DNA from: Ciona intestinalis | Taxonomy: Eukaryota > Chordata > Ascidiacea > Phlebobranchia > Cionidae | Direction of reading: 5' to 3' | NCBI RefSeq assembly: GCF_000224145.3 | Contig: NC_020174.2 | Span: 5,935,106 to 5,999,105 of the forward strand | Length of the DNA stretch: 64,000 nucleotides | In this document: positions 35,901 to 47,354 of the stretch, in pieces | Layout: each line of letters starts with the position of its first letter | Position numbering within the stretch: the first letter of the stretch is position 1 | Made by a program: the position numbers and the translations under genes | The notes under the pieces: generated by a model | Seen by the model: only the letters and a program-made list of their open reading frames with translations | Told to the model about the DNA's origin: nothing | Database searches by the model: none

Positions 35901-38900
35901 CAAAAACGTGATAATGCAGCAATAAATAACGAGACCACTACTTTGGGTTTCGACATGTTGGAACACCCAAAGCATTCGTGACCCAGAGTAACCCCTCCGT
36001 GACCAATATTATATCGTACGAGTTTAAGGTCAAAGAAAAGTACACGGAACGACGGCCGCATGTTTATTGCGCATACGCATGTTAATACGATGGGAAACGA
36101 TAAGTCGCAAGTACATGTGGCGTACAGCGTTTGTTTTACGATGAAACTAATCGTGCGCAGCATCTGCCGTATTAGAACATCATTGATTATTGCCCCGCCA
36201 ACAAAGGGGGCGTTCCGCGACTATTCCGTGTAATCTGTTGTGATGCAAATGGTGGCGACAATAATCTTCTGACTCATGGTTTTGCATATGTTTTCAGATA
36301 CATGTACCACGACCTTGGGGTAGTGCGCGCGTGGAAAATCCCGCGTTCAACTCTTCGTATGTTTCTTCTTGGTGTGCGAGAACGATACCAAGACAACCCC
36401 TACCACAACTTTAAACACTGCTTCTGCGTCACCCAGGTTAGTGCTCCAATCTGCTTTGCACAAAACATTCGGAGACGTAGAAAATTGGGTACGGTTAATA
36501 CCAGAAATATACACTTGATCCTTTATCTACTGTTGCCAAAGCAGTGGAGATTAAATAAATGTACTATCTCGTAATCGGCCATATAACTGTAATTACCACG
36601 CGTTATGTAAGTGTCACAAATATGGATATTGTGAATATTATTGTTTACACATTCCTCCGCAGATGGCCTACAGCATAATATGCAAGCTACGCCTCAGAAA
36701 CAAAGTATCTGTCGATCACTTGGGGGCGCTATTGACCGCCGCTGTATGTCACGATGTGGATCACCCAGGCCTGAACAATTCATACCACTGCCATGCCCGC
36801 ACACCACTCGCAATTCTCTACAATTACAAAAGCATTCTAGGTAAGTGTTTACTCCACAATATGAGCTACATCCAAGCGCCCGCGTATGACACAGTCCTGA
36901 CCGTATGACCTTTCGCAATTACAGAACAGCACCACTTTGCGGTTGCTTGCCGCATTCTCTCCAACAAAGAACGAAACATCTTCCGCAACGTTAACAACCG
37001 GGACGAAGTGCTGACGAACGTGGGCGACCTCATTCTCGCTACCGACCTGGCCCGCCATAAAGATGTAATGGAAACATACCGTTGCAACATAGACACGGGT
37101 TTCGACTTTAAAAACAAGTGAGTTCGTGTTGTTGTTATTTCCCGTAATGTCGTCAAACCGTGTCGTTGTCGACAACAGCTTAAACGAGCGAACGCAAACA
37201 TTATAGTTCGGGACAGGCGAAAGGGCCTAATCCAAACACACTATTTGCTAAGGATGGGCGAGAGAAAGGCCCTATATGGAACTTAAGAAACGTTTGGCGG
37301 TTTTAGGATTATTTACCGACTATTATTAGCTTGTATCAAAGCGGCACGTGAATGCTTAGCAAATATTTGTAGCCATTGTTTAATTTACGATGTTTTCCAC
37401 AGCTCTCATGTGCTCAGTCTTTTGAAAATTATCATCAAATGTGCCGATGTATCCAATGAAGTTCGACCGGAGACAGTCGCTTCGCCATGGGTAGACCGGT
37501 TATTTGCCGAATACTCCGAACAAAGCGCTCGGGAAAAGAGAGAGCGTCTTCCCGTCACTACATACATGGACCCAGACCTGGTTAGTCTAATAATTCTGAT
37601 ATTATTATTTCTTTTAACTTTTGCTGAAAAAAAAGCGAAATTGCGGGTTTCAACGACGTCATTTTAACCGAGACGAATTGGATTAACGGTAATCCATAAA
37701 CCACTCCATCAAATCGTAAGATCTTAATTTTGCTTGCATCTGACAAAGATTCAGATCTGGCTGATACGATGGCATTTGGTGTTGATCCCTGTATTAACTT
37801 ACCTATCTGCGGTGTGAAGGCACGTATGCGACATTTTGGGCTAGAGTATTCGCTGTGCCGCGGCCACCACCATCGCGGAGTAGAAATGTGATTAACACAA
37901 AGTTGTTCACGCGGCTACAACCGAGACCCGAAATCACCATCGTAATTTACTGTAAGCATGGGGAAGTCGCAGATCGTGCGCGAATGTGAACGCAATGTTT
38001 AACACTGGCGACCCAATCGACACAAATGAACGAAATCTCTCCTTCCTGGAAGTCATGCGGCTCGTTAGTGTCAAATCAGAACCATCAAACACATTCGTAA
38101 CCCTTTAATTGAGTTAGGTGTACGAGTCCTTGAGGTGTCGCTGACAGCAATAATAATCATTCAGGGGGCACGTCCAGTGATTTACATTTGTGACGTCAAG
38201 AAGTAGGCGCGGAATGGTCGTTTTCGTGTCACCTGATGTAAACTTATCACCTGTTCGTTTACAGCGATCATTCACCTTCAATAATGTCTCTATGCATAAA
38301 GATATGGGGCACTATGACGTCATTTTTATCTCCGATAACGATCGCAGTGATTCTTTAACTGTTTGCTGTTACATTTTTTGGGCGCAGTAGGTCAGCAATT
38401 AGTCGGGAAGAAGAATATCGGCCCACGCCAAAATCTGCTTCACGCGGATTAGCGAAATCTGTTTACTGTCGTAGCTGGAACTGTGTATCGACACGCTAAG
38501 CTTGTGAAAGCAATAAAACCGCCAAGCGCCCGTTAGAACGCTATAAATATGCGAACCCTCCTAGGCTGCTCGCGGGTTTGGCTCGTACACAAACTTGCGG
38601 CAAGGCAACCTCACAGTCGTGACAATTGTCCGTTCGTTGGCTTGTTCGCTTTTGCTTCATAACAAACCTAGGACGCGTGGGTCGCAAACCCAACCACAAC
38701 TGCATATAGTGCGACCGTTCAGATTTTGTACAATCAGTATCCGGCTAGAAAACGTGTTATGACATTTGGCTTGCTGATAGGAGATCAGAAAATCTGATAC
38801 ACAGCGCTTTGCGATAATCGAGATGGTGTCGACTGGTGTCAGGCATCGACCGGGTGGCCGCGTATTGGGGGAGAGAGGAAAGCGCAGCCTCTTTCTAGCT

Positions 38901-40159
38901 CTTCTCGTTTTCCCTTGTGCTCATTAGAGAAGGACTTGAAACCTCAAGTGTTAAGTTGACTATGCAGCTAAACAACGTTGAATAATAATGTCTCCGGCTA
39001 TATAGGGTCGAGATTTTATTTATCAACAAAGATAAGACCAAGATCGTGGCATACCATGGACAAATAAGGATACTTGTGTAGCGACGTAGCCTCGTTATCG
39101 CTTCTGCGCTTAATAGCGCCGGCGAATGTTAAAAGGAGCGTGAACAAACAGTTTTACGCTAAAATTAGCGCTTAGTGGAAATTCGATAAAAAAACATCGT
39201 TTTCATGCGCGATGTAATACTTGTGGTAAAACAGCTGATGATTAAAAGCTTAAGCTAAGCGGCGAAGTTGTCGAAATATGACAAACACCGCATTTCCAGC
39301 TAAAAAGTTTGTGGACCCCGCCGCAGACTATCGCTATAGTGGAAATATAAGTGCGTTGCTTCCCGGCCGGTCACGACCACGCTAATAATCATCGTGTAAG
39401 CTGCATGCCGCGGTCACCATTGACCTCTTGCTGAGCCCATTTTGGCACAGAAACAGAATCGAAACGTCGGGCACGCTTTCATTTAGTCAACGCCCGACCA
39501 CGGAAAGTTTTCCAATACGAACAACAGCATTGGTTGCAAGTTTCTCCTGACGTCCAACGTGTAATCAAAACAAGGCGATTAGAAAAATTCGCGACCATGA
39601 GATCTGGTACTGGCCAGCCTTAATTGCCACTTAAAACATCGGGTCATGATGTAATGCAATATCAAGCGGAGTTTATCATCACGGTCGTGCCCCACCCACA
39701 TATTGTCTACTCAACTAAAGCGTTAAATGGCGACCGCATGAATTGGTGTACAAGCACGTAATCCCGAAAGTGCAGGTTACTGGGCACCCTGGGAATTTTA
39801 TGACGCTGTGAATGAATGCAAAAAGCCGCGTGATCTTGGACGCACTTAATTAAGAATATTTTCCCACGACTCCGAAATAGAAAATAGTTGAACGCACACA
39901 GTTAAAATATAACCCGCAATTTCGCTTTACTTTAAATACAAAACCGACCAAATTTCCCACCAGAACAATATGTTTAATTTTTCTTTTTTTACAGGTCAAT
40001 GTCCCTGAATCACAGGAAGGCTTCATCCGTGGTATAATGCTACCAATGTACGACGAACTATGCCGGTTGGCTACCGATGCAAGAGTCTACTTTGTCAGCC
40101 CACTTCACGAAGCTCTGCTGCGCTACGAAATTCAGAACATGCGAGAACGTGGTGTGTGA
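26992..40159 (+). CDS. pde9a: PDE9A-like high-affinity cyclic nucleotide phosphodiesterase
   Basis: Eight exons: 26992..27260, 35269..35580, 36298..36436, 36663..36840, 36925..37117, 37403..37580, 39995..40159, with an 8-kb first intron. The listed seven coding blocks total 477 residues, all in phase (an alternative first exon is listed separately). Residues 1 to about 170 are acidic, Ser-rich and low-complexity. The catalytic domain starts at FDVWRLDRDSM and follows human PDE9A closely: YHNFKHCFC (His230 as general acid, His234 as metal ligand), HDVDHPGLNN (His270 and Asp271 as metal ligands), CADVSNEVRP (Asp379 as metal ligand), and SQEGFI with the invariant purine-binding Gln430 and clamp Phe433. 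The family hydrolyses cGMP in the cytosol or nucleus. There is no GAF or other regulatory domain, as expected for PDE9. Candidate poly(A) signals are at 41182 and 41325. Confidence 0.93.
27014..27044 (+). promoter_or_regulatory. Triple CRE-like cluster inside PDE9A coding exon 1
   Basis: Two perfect TGACGTCA palindromes (27014-27021 and 27027-27034) and a half-extended TGACGT (27039-27044), spaced about 12-13 bp. They fall within codons 8-18 of the first coding exon. TGACGTCA is the consensus of CREB/ATF bZIP factors. Confidence 0.55.
27261..35268. other. Long first intron of the PDE9A-like gene
   Basis: About 8 kb, visibly less AT-rich than the rest of the window (especially 29.5-33.5 kb) and free of MITE family 1. 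It contains TGACGTCA octamers at 28087, 28603 and 30639, the alternative first exon at 33579, and inverted repeats near 29597/29635 and 33170/33212. The absence of repeats and the motif content suggest regulatory DNA; this is inference. Confidence 0.5.
33579..33658 (+). CDS. pde9a: Putative alternative first coding exon of the PDE9A-like gene
   Basis: An ATG at 33579 opens 26 codons (MLRKAKNFIATVAGKWRRF and onward), strongly basic, ending in GGCGGAA|GTAAGC. The donor is in phase 2, exactly what the acceptor at 35269 requires, so splicing would give ...RRKFQEQNK. The first annotated exon (acidic) would then be replaced by a basic N-terminus, as known for PDE9A isoforms that differ at the 5' end. 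A GC box-like CCCCGCC lies about 230 bp upstream. Transcript evidence is needed to confirm it. Confidence 0.5.
37581..39994. other. Last intron of the PDE9A-like gene
   Basis: About 2.4 kb with no exon recognised. Contains two further perfect TGACGTCA octamers (38191 and 38315). Confidence 0.5.
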
Positions 40160-43100
40160 AGTAGCAACAAACCGGCTCCCAGGCCTTGTATACGGAGTAC
40201 GGGGCACTGCGCCCCTGGTCAGTAGACGTCGAACTGTAGTGTTATACCCAACAGCTATCGGGCCGAGCTGTCTGTCCCAGCAACGCGATACTACTATGCA
40301 GAAGATATGGAAGTTGGCAAACAGGTCAATCAGTTTCGTAAAGAAGCTAAACTTCTACTTTGGGCTGCGTGTCCAGATTTTTACCTCAAGTCGCTTTGGC
40401 ATCGACCTAAGCACTGTAGTCAAGAGCAGAGGATCGCCCCGGCTGTATTTACGTGTTTAGCTTCAGTAATGAAGACATTTCAATTCTCGAGCCGTATAAG
40501 GATCCTGAGTTTATTTGGCAACAGCACACCAGGTTCAATCGTGATGCACGGAGCCTAATTCTGGCACCCTAAACACCAGTACCGGAGTTAAGGCTAACGT
40601 GACAATCTCATGTCGATTCTACCACACTCTGCGATCACTCACTGTCGGTACATTGCCGGCAATTGTCGACGCCTCAACCCGTTTGCATCTCACGCTATTC
40701 GCATATTAGACTTACGGCAGGCCCGACCACAAGTGAGGGCTCGCACGTTATAGCACTGCGCCTGCTCTAGTATGCGGAGGGCCACAAACGGAGATTACTA
40801 AGCCATTAACCACCACCCTAATTTCACAGTCTAAAATTAAAATATCTTAGCGGTGGCCATTACTTACTAGTTACCGCCCTCAGTGGTGGCACGATTTCGT
40901 ATTATACAATTTGCGGTAGTCCAAAGGTAACGTTTAAATTTACATCACTACAACAGCTGACAAGGTCTTGTCACGAGCAGATCGCGCTCGAACAAACTGC
41001 TGGCACGAGGCTTTAGTTGTAGCCAAACTTAGCTGTATTCTATTCACTGTTCATTGTTTTATTGTGCACTTTTCTATTAATTTCTAACTTTCACGTGTGC
41101 GCCTGTTTACAGGTTCATGATCACTTTCACTTTACTGTCGTTTTGAACCCATATCGTCAACAAATCTACTGTTACGTGTCGAATAAAAATGTTTTATATC
41201 AAACATTGTCAATTTGTCATGATACATTCTCAATACCTAATAGACAGTAAGAGTTTTGGCAGTTAGCGGCATAAGATTCTAGATTTCCTCGGAAATTAGT
41301 ATAGCACATACCAACAAGAAAAACAATAAAAGTGAAATAATGTATAGTTCAGTTTTACATACAGGGCATTGGGCTAGTGGTGGCACCCGCTGTCCGCTTG
41401 TCACAGAATATGTAAACTTATACATGCGTTATGCAACAGATTTAACTGGTATAGAATGATACAGCAATATTTACCACTATTTGAAAGAGATATCTATAAA
41501 TAAATAAATACGAGTAAATAACCATATAGGCCCAGCAATCATGACAAAACAATGACATAGCGATTTTTTCTGTACCTGCTTTGGACTGTACGAACCACTC
41601 GGTTAAAGGTGGGGAATTTCAGTATCTAGTCAGCACTTACAGTTTCTTGGAAAAAATAGCTGCCTATGAACGCTGGGTCAAGTGCTAACTGCTGGTTCGA
41701 AGCGTTGCTTTTAAACACAAATAAACTTAGCAAGCAAAAGTTCTAATAATAGCTGACTGACCTGCGCAAGACAATCCCTTGTGAGTTAAGAGTGACAGCT
41801 TGTTTGTTGCCTTTGCTGGTTTGCTTACCGCATTGGCTTATCGTAATCAGAATAATTGAGTTTTCAGATTCATGGTGCAGTTCGGTATAAACATTCTATT
41901 AAAGATAAAAGATCGAATCAAATCGAGAGTAAACAGAAAACTTTCCAAAGTTTTGCAGTAAGCCCAAAACTAAACAGCAATCGCTCTATCTTAGCCACCT
42001 TCTAAAAGAATGCGAAGCTAAATCCTATGCTTTACGTGACACAATCAGCTGCCGCCAACGCACTGTGCTGAGTTCGAAACGGATAAGTTATTTAGGAAAT
42101 CCACGCCTGTTTTGCTTGTTTGTGCTAAGGGCATACAAGCAATTATTACCACTCGTTTGGACGGTGAATCGGTTTGTAGGCTCACCGTTACGCCTTGTGT
42201 GAAATATGCAGTCTAATGTTAAAAATGCGACTAGCACAAACATTTCTTAACGTTTATAAACGTAAAAGATTCCACAAACCATATATTTATAAATACCCAT
42301 GCGTGCAGTATCTACTGTATAATAGTACAGTGGTATAATGATGTCGTAACAATTAAAAAATAAACGACAAGATATAGTTTAATATTATTCTGTTTCATAA
42401 AACACATAGGAAAATAGAAACTAGTTGGTAGTATAGTAGGGTGGGGTAAGATGGGATATTTGGTAGTAAAAATAGGTTAAATAATTATATAACCGACTTT
42501 AAAAGACTCTAAAAGAGTGTTCTTATACTTGTTTAAAACAAGATGAGTTAGTATGGGATTCAGGTGCGAACGGTATCCCATCTTTACCCCACAGAACAAG
42601 TGAATGCGTAACCATAAAAATAAAGCCAATAGAATTTTAACTTGTTGGGAATATATCTCGCCGAATATGGCGTAATCTCTGCGAGTAAATAGATGTAGTG
42701 TTCGGCAAATTACCGGAGAATAAAAATAGATTAATATAGGTGAACTAAAACGTGAAATTGCAGCGACATATTTATTTATCCAATATTAGGTCAAACGTTT
42801 GATGACGCACATATACTTCCCACTGACGCCGTGCGTGTCTATATTGGATTAAAACATGCGTGTGCGAAAGAAGGTCAAACATGTACGACACCGGCTGCAT
42901 GTTTTTCGAGCAGAGATTGCCATTTTGACACCAAATACTGAAGGACACCAAAATAGCCGGCCATGAGAACTGCGGCCTTCTGACTCCAGTGTTCCGTACC
43001 CTGCTTGTATGTAATCCTCTGTCGTAGGTCGACTGTTCTCCTTAACTGGAATACCACCGATACGAAACGCGCAGGAGAAGATAGCGTTTTCTGGCGAGCG

Positions 43101-46100
43101 AATGTTATGGAAACAAATGGCAAATTTAAGATAAACTTGCTTTGAGATAATACCATCACCTCGTATAGATTAAACTCTCCCGTACCAGCTTAGCGTTAAA
43201 TTAAAACAAGCCGCACTAATAAAACTCGGCTTGTCATTCGCGCACCGGTAGTAACCGCAGGAACGCTGCTGCAACGCTAGCTAATTACAATAACCTACAC
43301 CCACAGCATCGTTTTGTAAAAGGAACAAAAATGGTCGCTAAAATTAATTGCCTAAGCAGGTACCGCTGGATATTAGAAATACCAGCATTAAAGCTTAGAG
43401 TTTCGACCCGGTGGTTTAATTTTCTTTCATTATTAATTTTCCCGAAGTCGTGGTTTATTGTGGCAACGATTTAGCATAGGTGTATATCTTCTTTGGCGCA
43501 TCTTTATACGATTCTTATCTTTAATATATATAACGCCCCCCCATGTAAACGAATTTTAAAAGATGCGATAAGCCTAAATTTATTTTGACCTTTCGGGGGA
43601 AGGACGCGTGAACGAAATGAGTTTAAATCCCTAAAGACACATACTCAAGCTAAATACCTTGCGGGCCAGTAGAATAATATTACAGATCGTGAGGCTTTCG
43701 GGCGATCGGAAGATGTCGAGAAAATTGAGCAATAAGATTATTTTAGGCGCCGATCTATAAACTTACGCAATATAAATAAACCGCTTTGCTTGTCTGATTT
43801 CCTTGTTCGTATAGATCAGATCAACGCGGTAAACATGGGGGGTTATATGACGGTTTGATCAGACCGGTTTGTTAAGGACTTGTCAATATGCTGATCGAGT
43901 TTTCAGCCAGCGGTGTGAACAGTCTCGGTTTATTTGCCCCAACGTGCTAATTGTCGCTTATGTGCGTCATTGCTTTAAAGACAAGCAATCGAACCGGGGT
44001 CATGTCCTGTTGCAAAGCTGTGGTATCACACCTTATCAAAACAGCGGTTTCGAAAAGGGCAACTAAAGCACACAGGCTTGGCGAATTTCCGTTGGAGTAT
44101 CTTCACATTTGCGTATGCATGCTGCGGTGCTCTCTTGTTTTGCTTCAAGTTATTGCCGCTAGCTCAACTTTTCACATAGCCATAGTATGGGACAAAACCC
44201 GTGGTTTACGAAACTACGCTAATATTAAAGCGACAACCAATTACTTGCACCCCAAAGCGACCCTGACTTGACATTCTATGTCATAGAAACCCTATGTTTA
44301 CGAGTGAAGATATTATTGAGGTTCCAGCTGAGTCACTCATGGCAGAGAGTTCCCCGAAATGGCAGCTGCCCACATCGACCGCGTGCGATCACAATCACAT
44401 TCTATGAGGAAAATGTCAACATACGGACATCAGATTCGCGACCTCCGATTTCATTTACAGAGGGATTAGGCCAGATTCTTGCACGTCGTGCCGGGACATT
44501 GTGGTTCTTGCGCAATGTTTCTTCAGCGATAATGTGCTGTTTACTTTTCTTTGAACAGTTCAAAGTATCGCGCAATGTTAGACGTGGTATAGTTATTATA
44601 TTACAGCGACATCTGCTGATCTTTATGGAAAAGAGAAATCGAATGTTTCCAGCTACTGAATAATTGTGTTTACATGTGTGGGCGCTCGATTCAATTGGAT
44701 TCGTAATGCTGTAATTACGGTCGCTTTGCCCGCCCGTAACGAACCGCAAGATTAAACACTAAATGAAATGGTGTCATTTAAAGATTTCGTCTGAAAGTTG
44801 AAAGTGTGATGACGATCACTTTAAGCCTGGCTTAAAAGACAGCGATTACGAAACCATTCATTTAGCAAATGAATTAGACACCAAGTATGTTCAAATTACT
44901 AACTCGTTACACTAACTTGCTTAAGGATCTGCCAGGCGATCACAATGTTAATTACCATGTGCACCCAAGGCGTTCATAACATGCATACCACAAGATGTAA
45001 ACCCGTTACGTGCCAACCCAGAGTTTATTTACAGCCAAGTCCGCCCTAATCCCAAGTTAGCGTCTCTTACACGGCGACAATCCCAAACTGCTGCCTCAAA
45101 CAGGTGTTCAAGCCCCGAACGATGATGGACGAAATCACAAATATAGGGAATCACGATTTCCTTGTCTCGTTTTGCGTCTGTAAACGACAATTGAAAACCC
45201 ACAACACCCGCGAGGTGAAAAAATTTTCGAACAGATTTAAACTCTGATACGTCATTTTCTCGTGACTTTATAGCAAGGGGAAATATTCGACTTGAATAGA
45301 CTAGGGATGGGTAGGGTTTGGAGCCTACAAGCCCACTATAAACATGCTTCAACCCTTTGCGAGGTCGTTTTATGTTTTTTATTACAACAAGGCCGTTAGG
45401 TTTACAATCAATTGTGTGGTTTTAATTTACATAGCTCTGGCTTATCTCTTGTTAGGAATTCCAGCTTCCCTTATCTAGTTTACAATCCACTACGTCAGTA
45501 ATCCTGAGCCGTCACGTCCATTGATTTGTTTGCAAACAAAACCGTTTGTTTAATGTCGTCGCTGCGACACGTTGGAGCGCCAATGACACAGCAGGCAATA
45601 GACGCCGAGTCCACTTTCTAACTCACCGTATCGAACGGAGGAATGCACTCGTAGTGCTGTAATGAAAATGTAGCACGTGATAGGACCCGTTCGACCAATG
45701 GCCGCCTATAGAATCACTGGCACGACTATCAGACAAAAACGATGTACCCGTTATCGCAATCTAAAACCTGGCAACAAAACCAGGCGAAGACGACTCGCCC
45801 AAAATAAATTGAAGAAAATATTACAAGCACCGCGCGCTCATTTAAACGACATTATTTACCGAAAACGATTCATTTAACAAGTTCGACGAAAACCATAATC
45901 TGATAGGACTGCCGAGACCGTATACGACAATTTTATCTTACCGATTCCGAACCAACTGCAAGCAAACTTGTTGGTTCTATTTATGCAACATTTCTTTTGC
46001 ATCGGTATCGTATTCGTTATATCCGAAACGATCTGATAGCCAATTATCAAGATTTCGAAATTATCTTTTATTAAACACTAAACCGTAACGGCACAGTAAA

Positions 46101-47354
46101 TTGTAGTTACAGGTTGGCAAAAATTTCAAACGGCTTGAAAAGTTCTGTTGATCGGTGCAAATGAGTTCATAATAGATATTTTAACCACAGGGAAATTTCC
46201 TGAACAATTTGAAACGTACGCCATTTTGTAAAGCTAGAGATATAACTACATACGTAAGCTACAGGAATTGAAACGAAAACCTGGAAAGTAAAGACAGTTC
46301 TAAGGACCATGCTGACTCATTAGTATTACGTGGGTTTACGTACTATAAGTACGAGGAAGAAGATTTCTAAGATCGAAAACACAAGTGATAAAAAGAAACA
46401 CGTTAAGTGGTATTAATAGGTAAAATTAACACTATCAGAATTGGTACAAAAAAATGAAAAATTTAAATCGGAATCACACGTTAAATCTACATAAAAGACA
46501 AATGAAAGGATGTTGATGCACAGCGCCAACCAGCGGTAGAACTTTTATCGACTTTGTGTAGTTTTAAGAAATTGGAAGATCACTTCTTCCCGTTCTCCGT
46601 AGTCGGTGCTAAATTTGATTAACATGGTTGTTTAATTGCTAAAAAGCTTGCGCGCTAATTTATCTTATCAACTCATGCCGGAAAATTGAGTTTTTATTAC
46701 GGCTACATGCAGAACGTGGCTACGACGATCACGAACAAAACGAGAGAAGCAGGATTGAACCAGAATGCCTCGGTTGTTCCGGGAAACTCAATAAGAGCTC
46801 GGTTGTTTGCGGTGACTTGCCGGAATACTCCAACAGCGTGTGTCATGTACCGAATTTGCGGGCACGGTGAACGTGACCACCATTTTGCGCGCACGTGCCG
46901 TTTGTATTGTAGTTTCTTACACAGAATTACTTGATATGAATCTGGGAAATCGCGACGCAATTTCAAGCCCAATAAGCTAATCGAGCTCATGCACGCCGAC
47001 GGCTTTATTCTCCTAAAATGGACAGACTGTTTGTTTTAAAAACACAACCAGTGACGGAAGACAGTGACTTAGCAAAATGCTTCTGCATAAAATAAAACCC
47101 AAAAGTAATGGCAAAGTTTAAACAACCACATGGTTCTAGGGTGTTAGTTTGACAGTATACAAATATACACCAGCCCCGAGTTTCCGAACCTATAATCATA
47201 ATGACGTACAATCGGAAGTCAATTGTGGTGTACCGATTCAACCCTCTGAAACGAAAGCCTCGATAACGAAAGGTTAACAAAAGTGTGGCTCGAAATGTTC
47301 TAACTTCAAAAAGAATGTCCATTAACGTTTTATCAGATAACCGAAAATAGTGCG
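40160..47354. other. Gene-poor intergenic region between PDE9A and ANKRD45
   Basis: About 7 kb. It includes the probable PDE9A 3' UTR (AATAAA at 41182 and 41325), one short MITE variant (42432-42596) and a forkhead-like palindrome at 45525-45540. ORFs of 90-130 codons are scattered on both strands but show no domain, no consistent splice sites and no composition bias. I see no supportable gene. Confidence 0.45.
42432..42596 (+). mobile_element. MITE family 1, short variant
   Basis: Good TIRs (AGGGTGGGGTAAGATGGGAT and ATCCCATCTTTACCCCACA) around a shortened interior like that at 1084. Confidence 0.75.

Noticed and set aside
43869..45352. Several ORFs of 65-131 codons on both strands
   Set aside because: No family resemblance, no consistent exon borders, and overlapping frames on opposite strands; likely chance.
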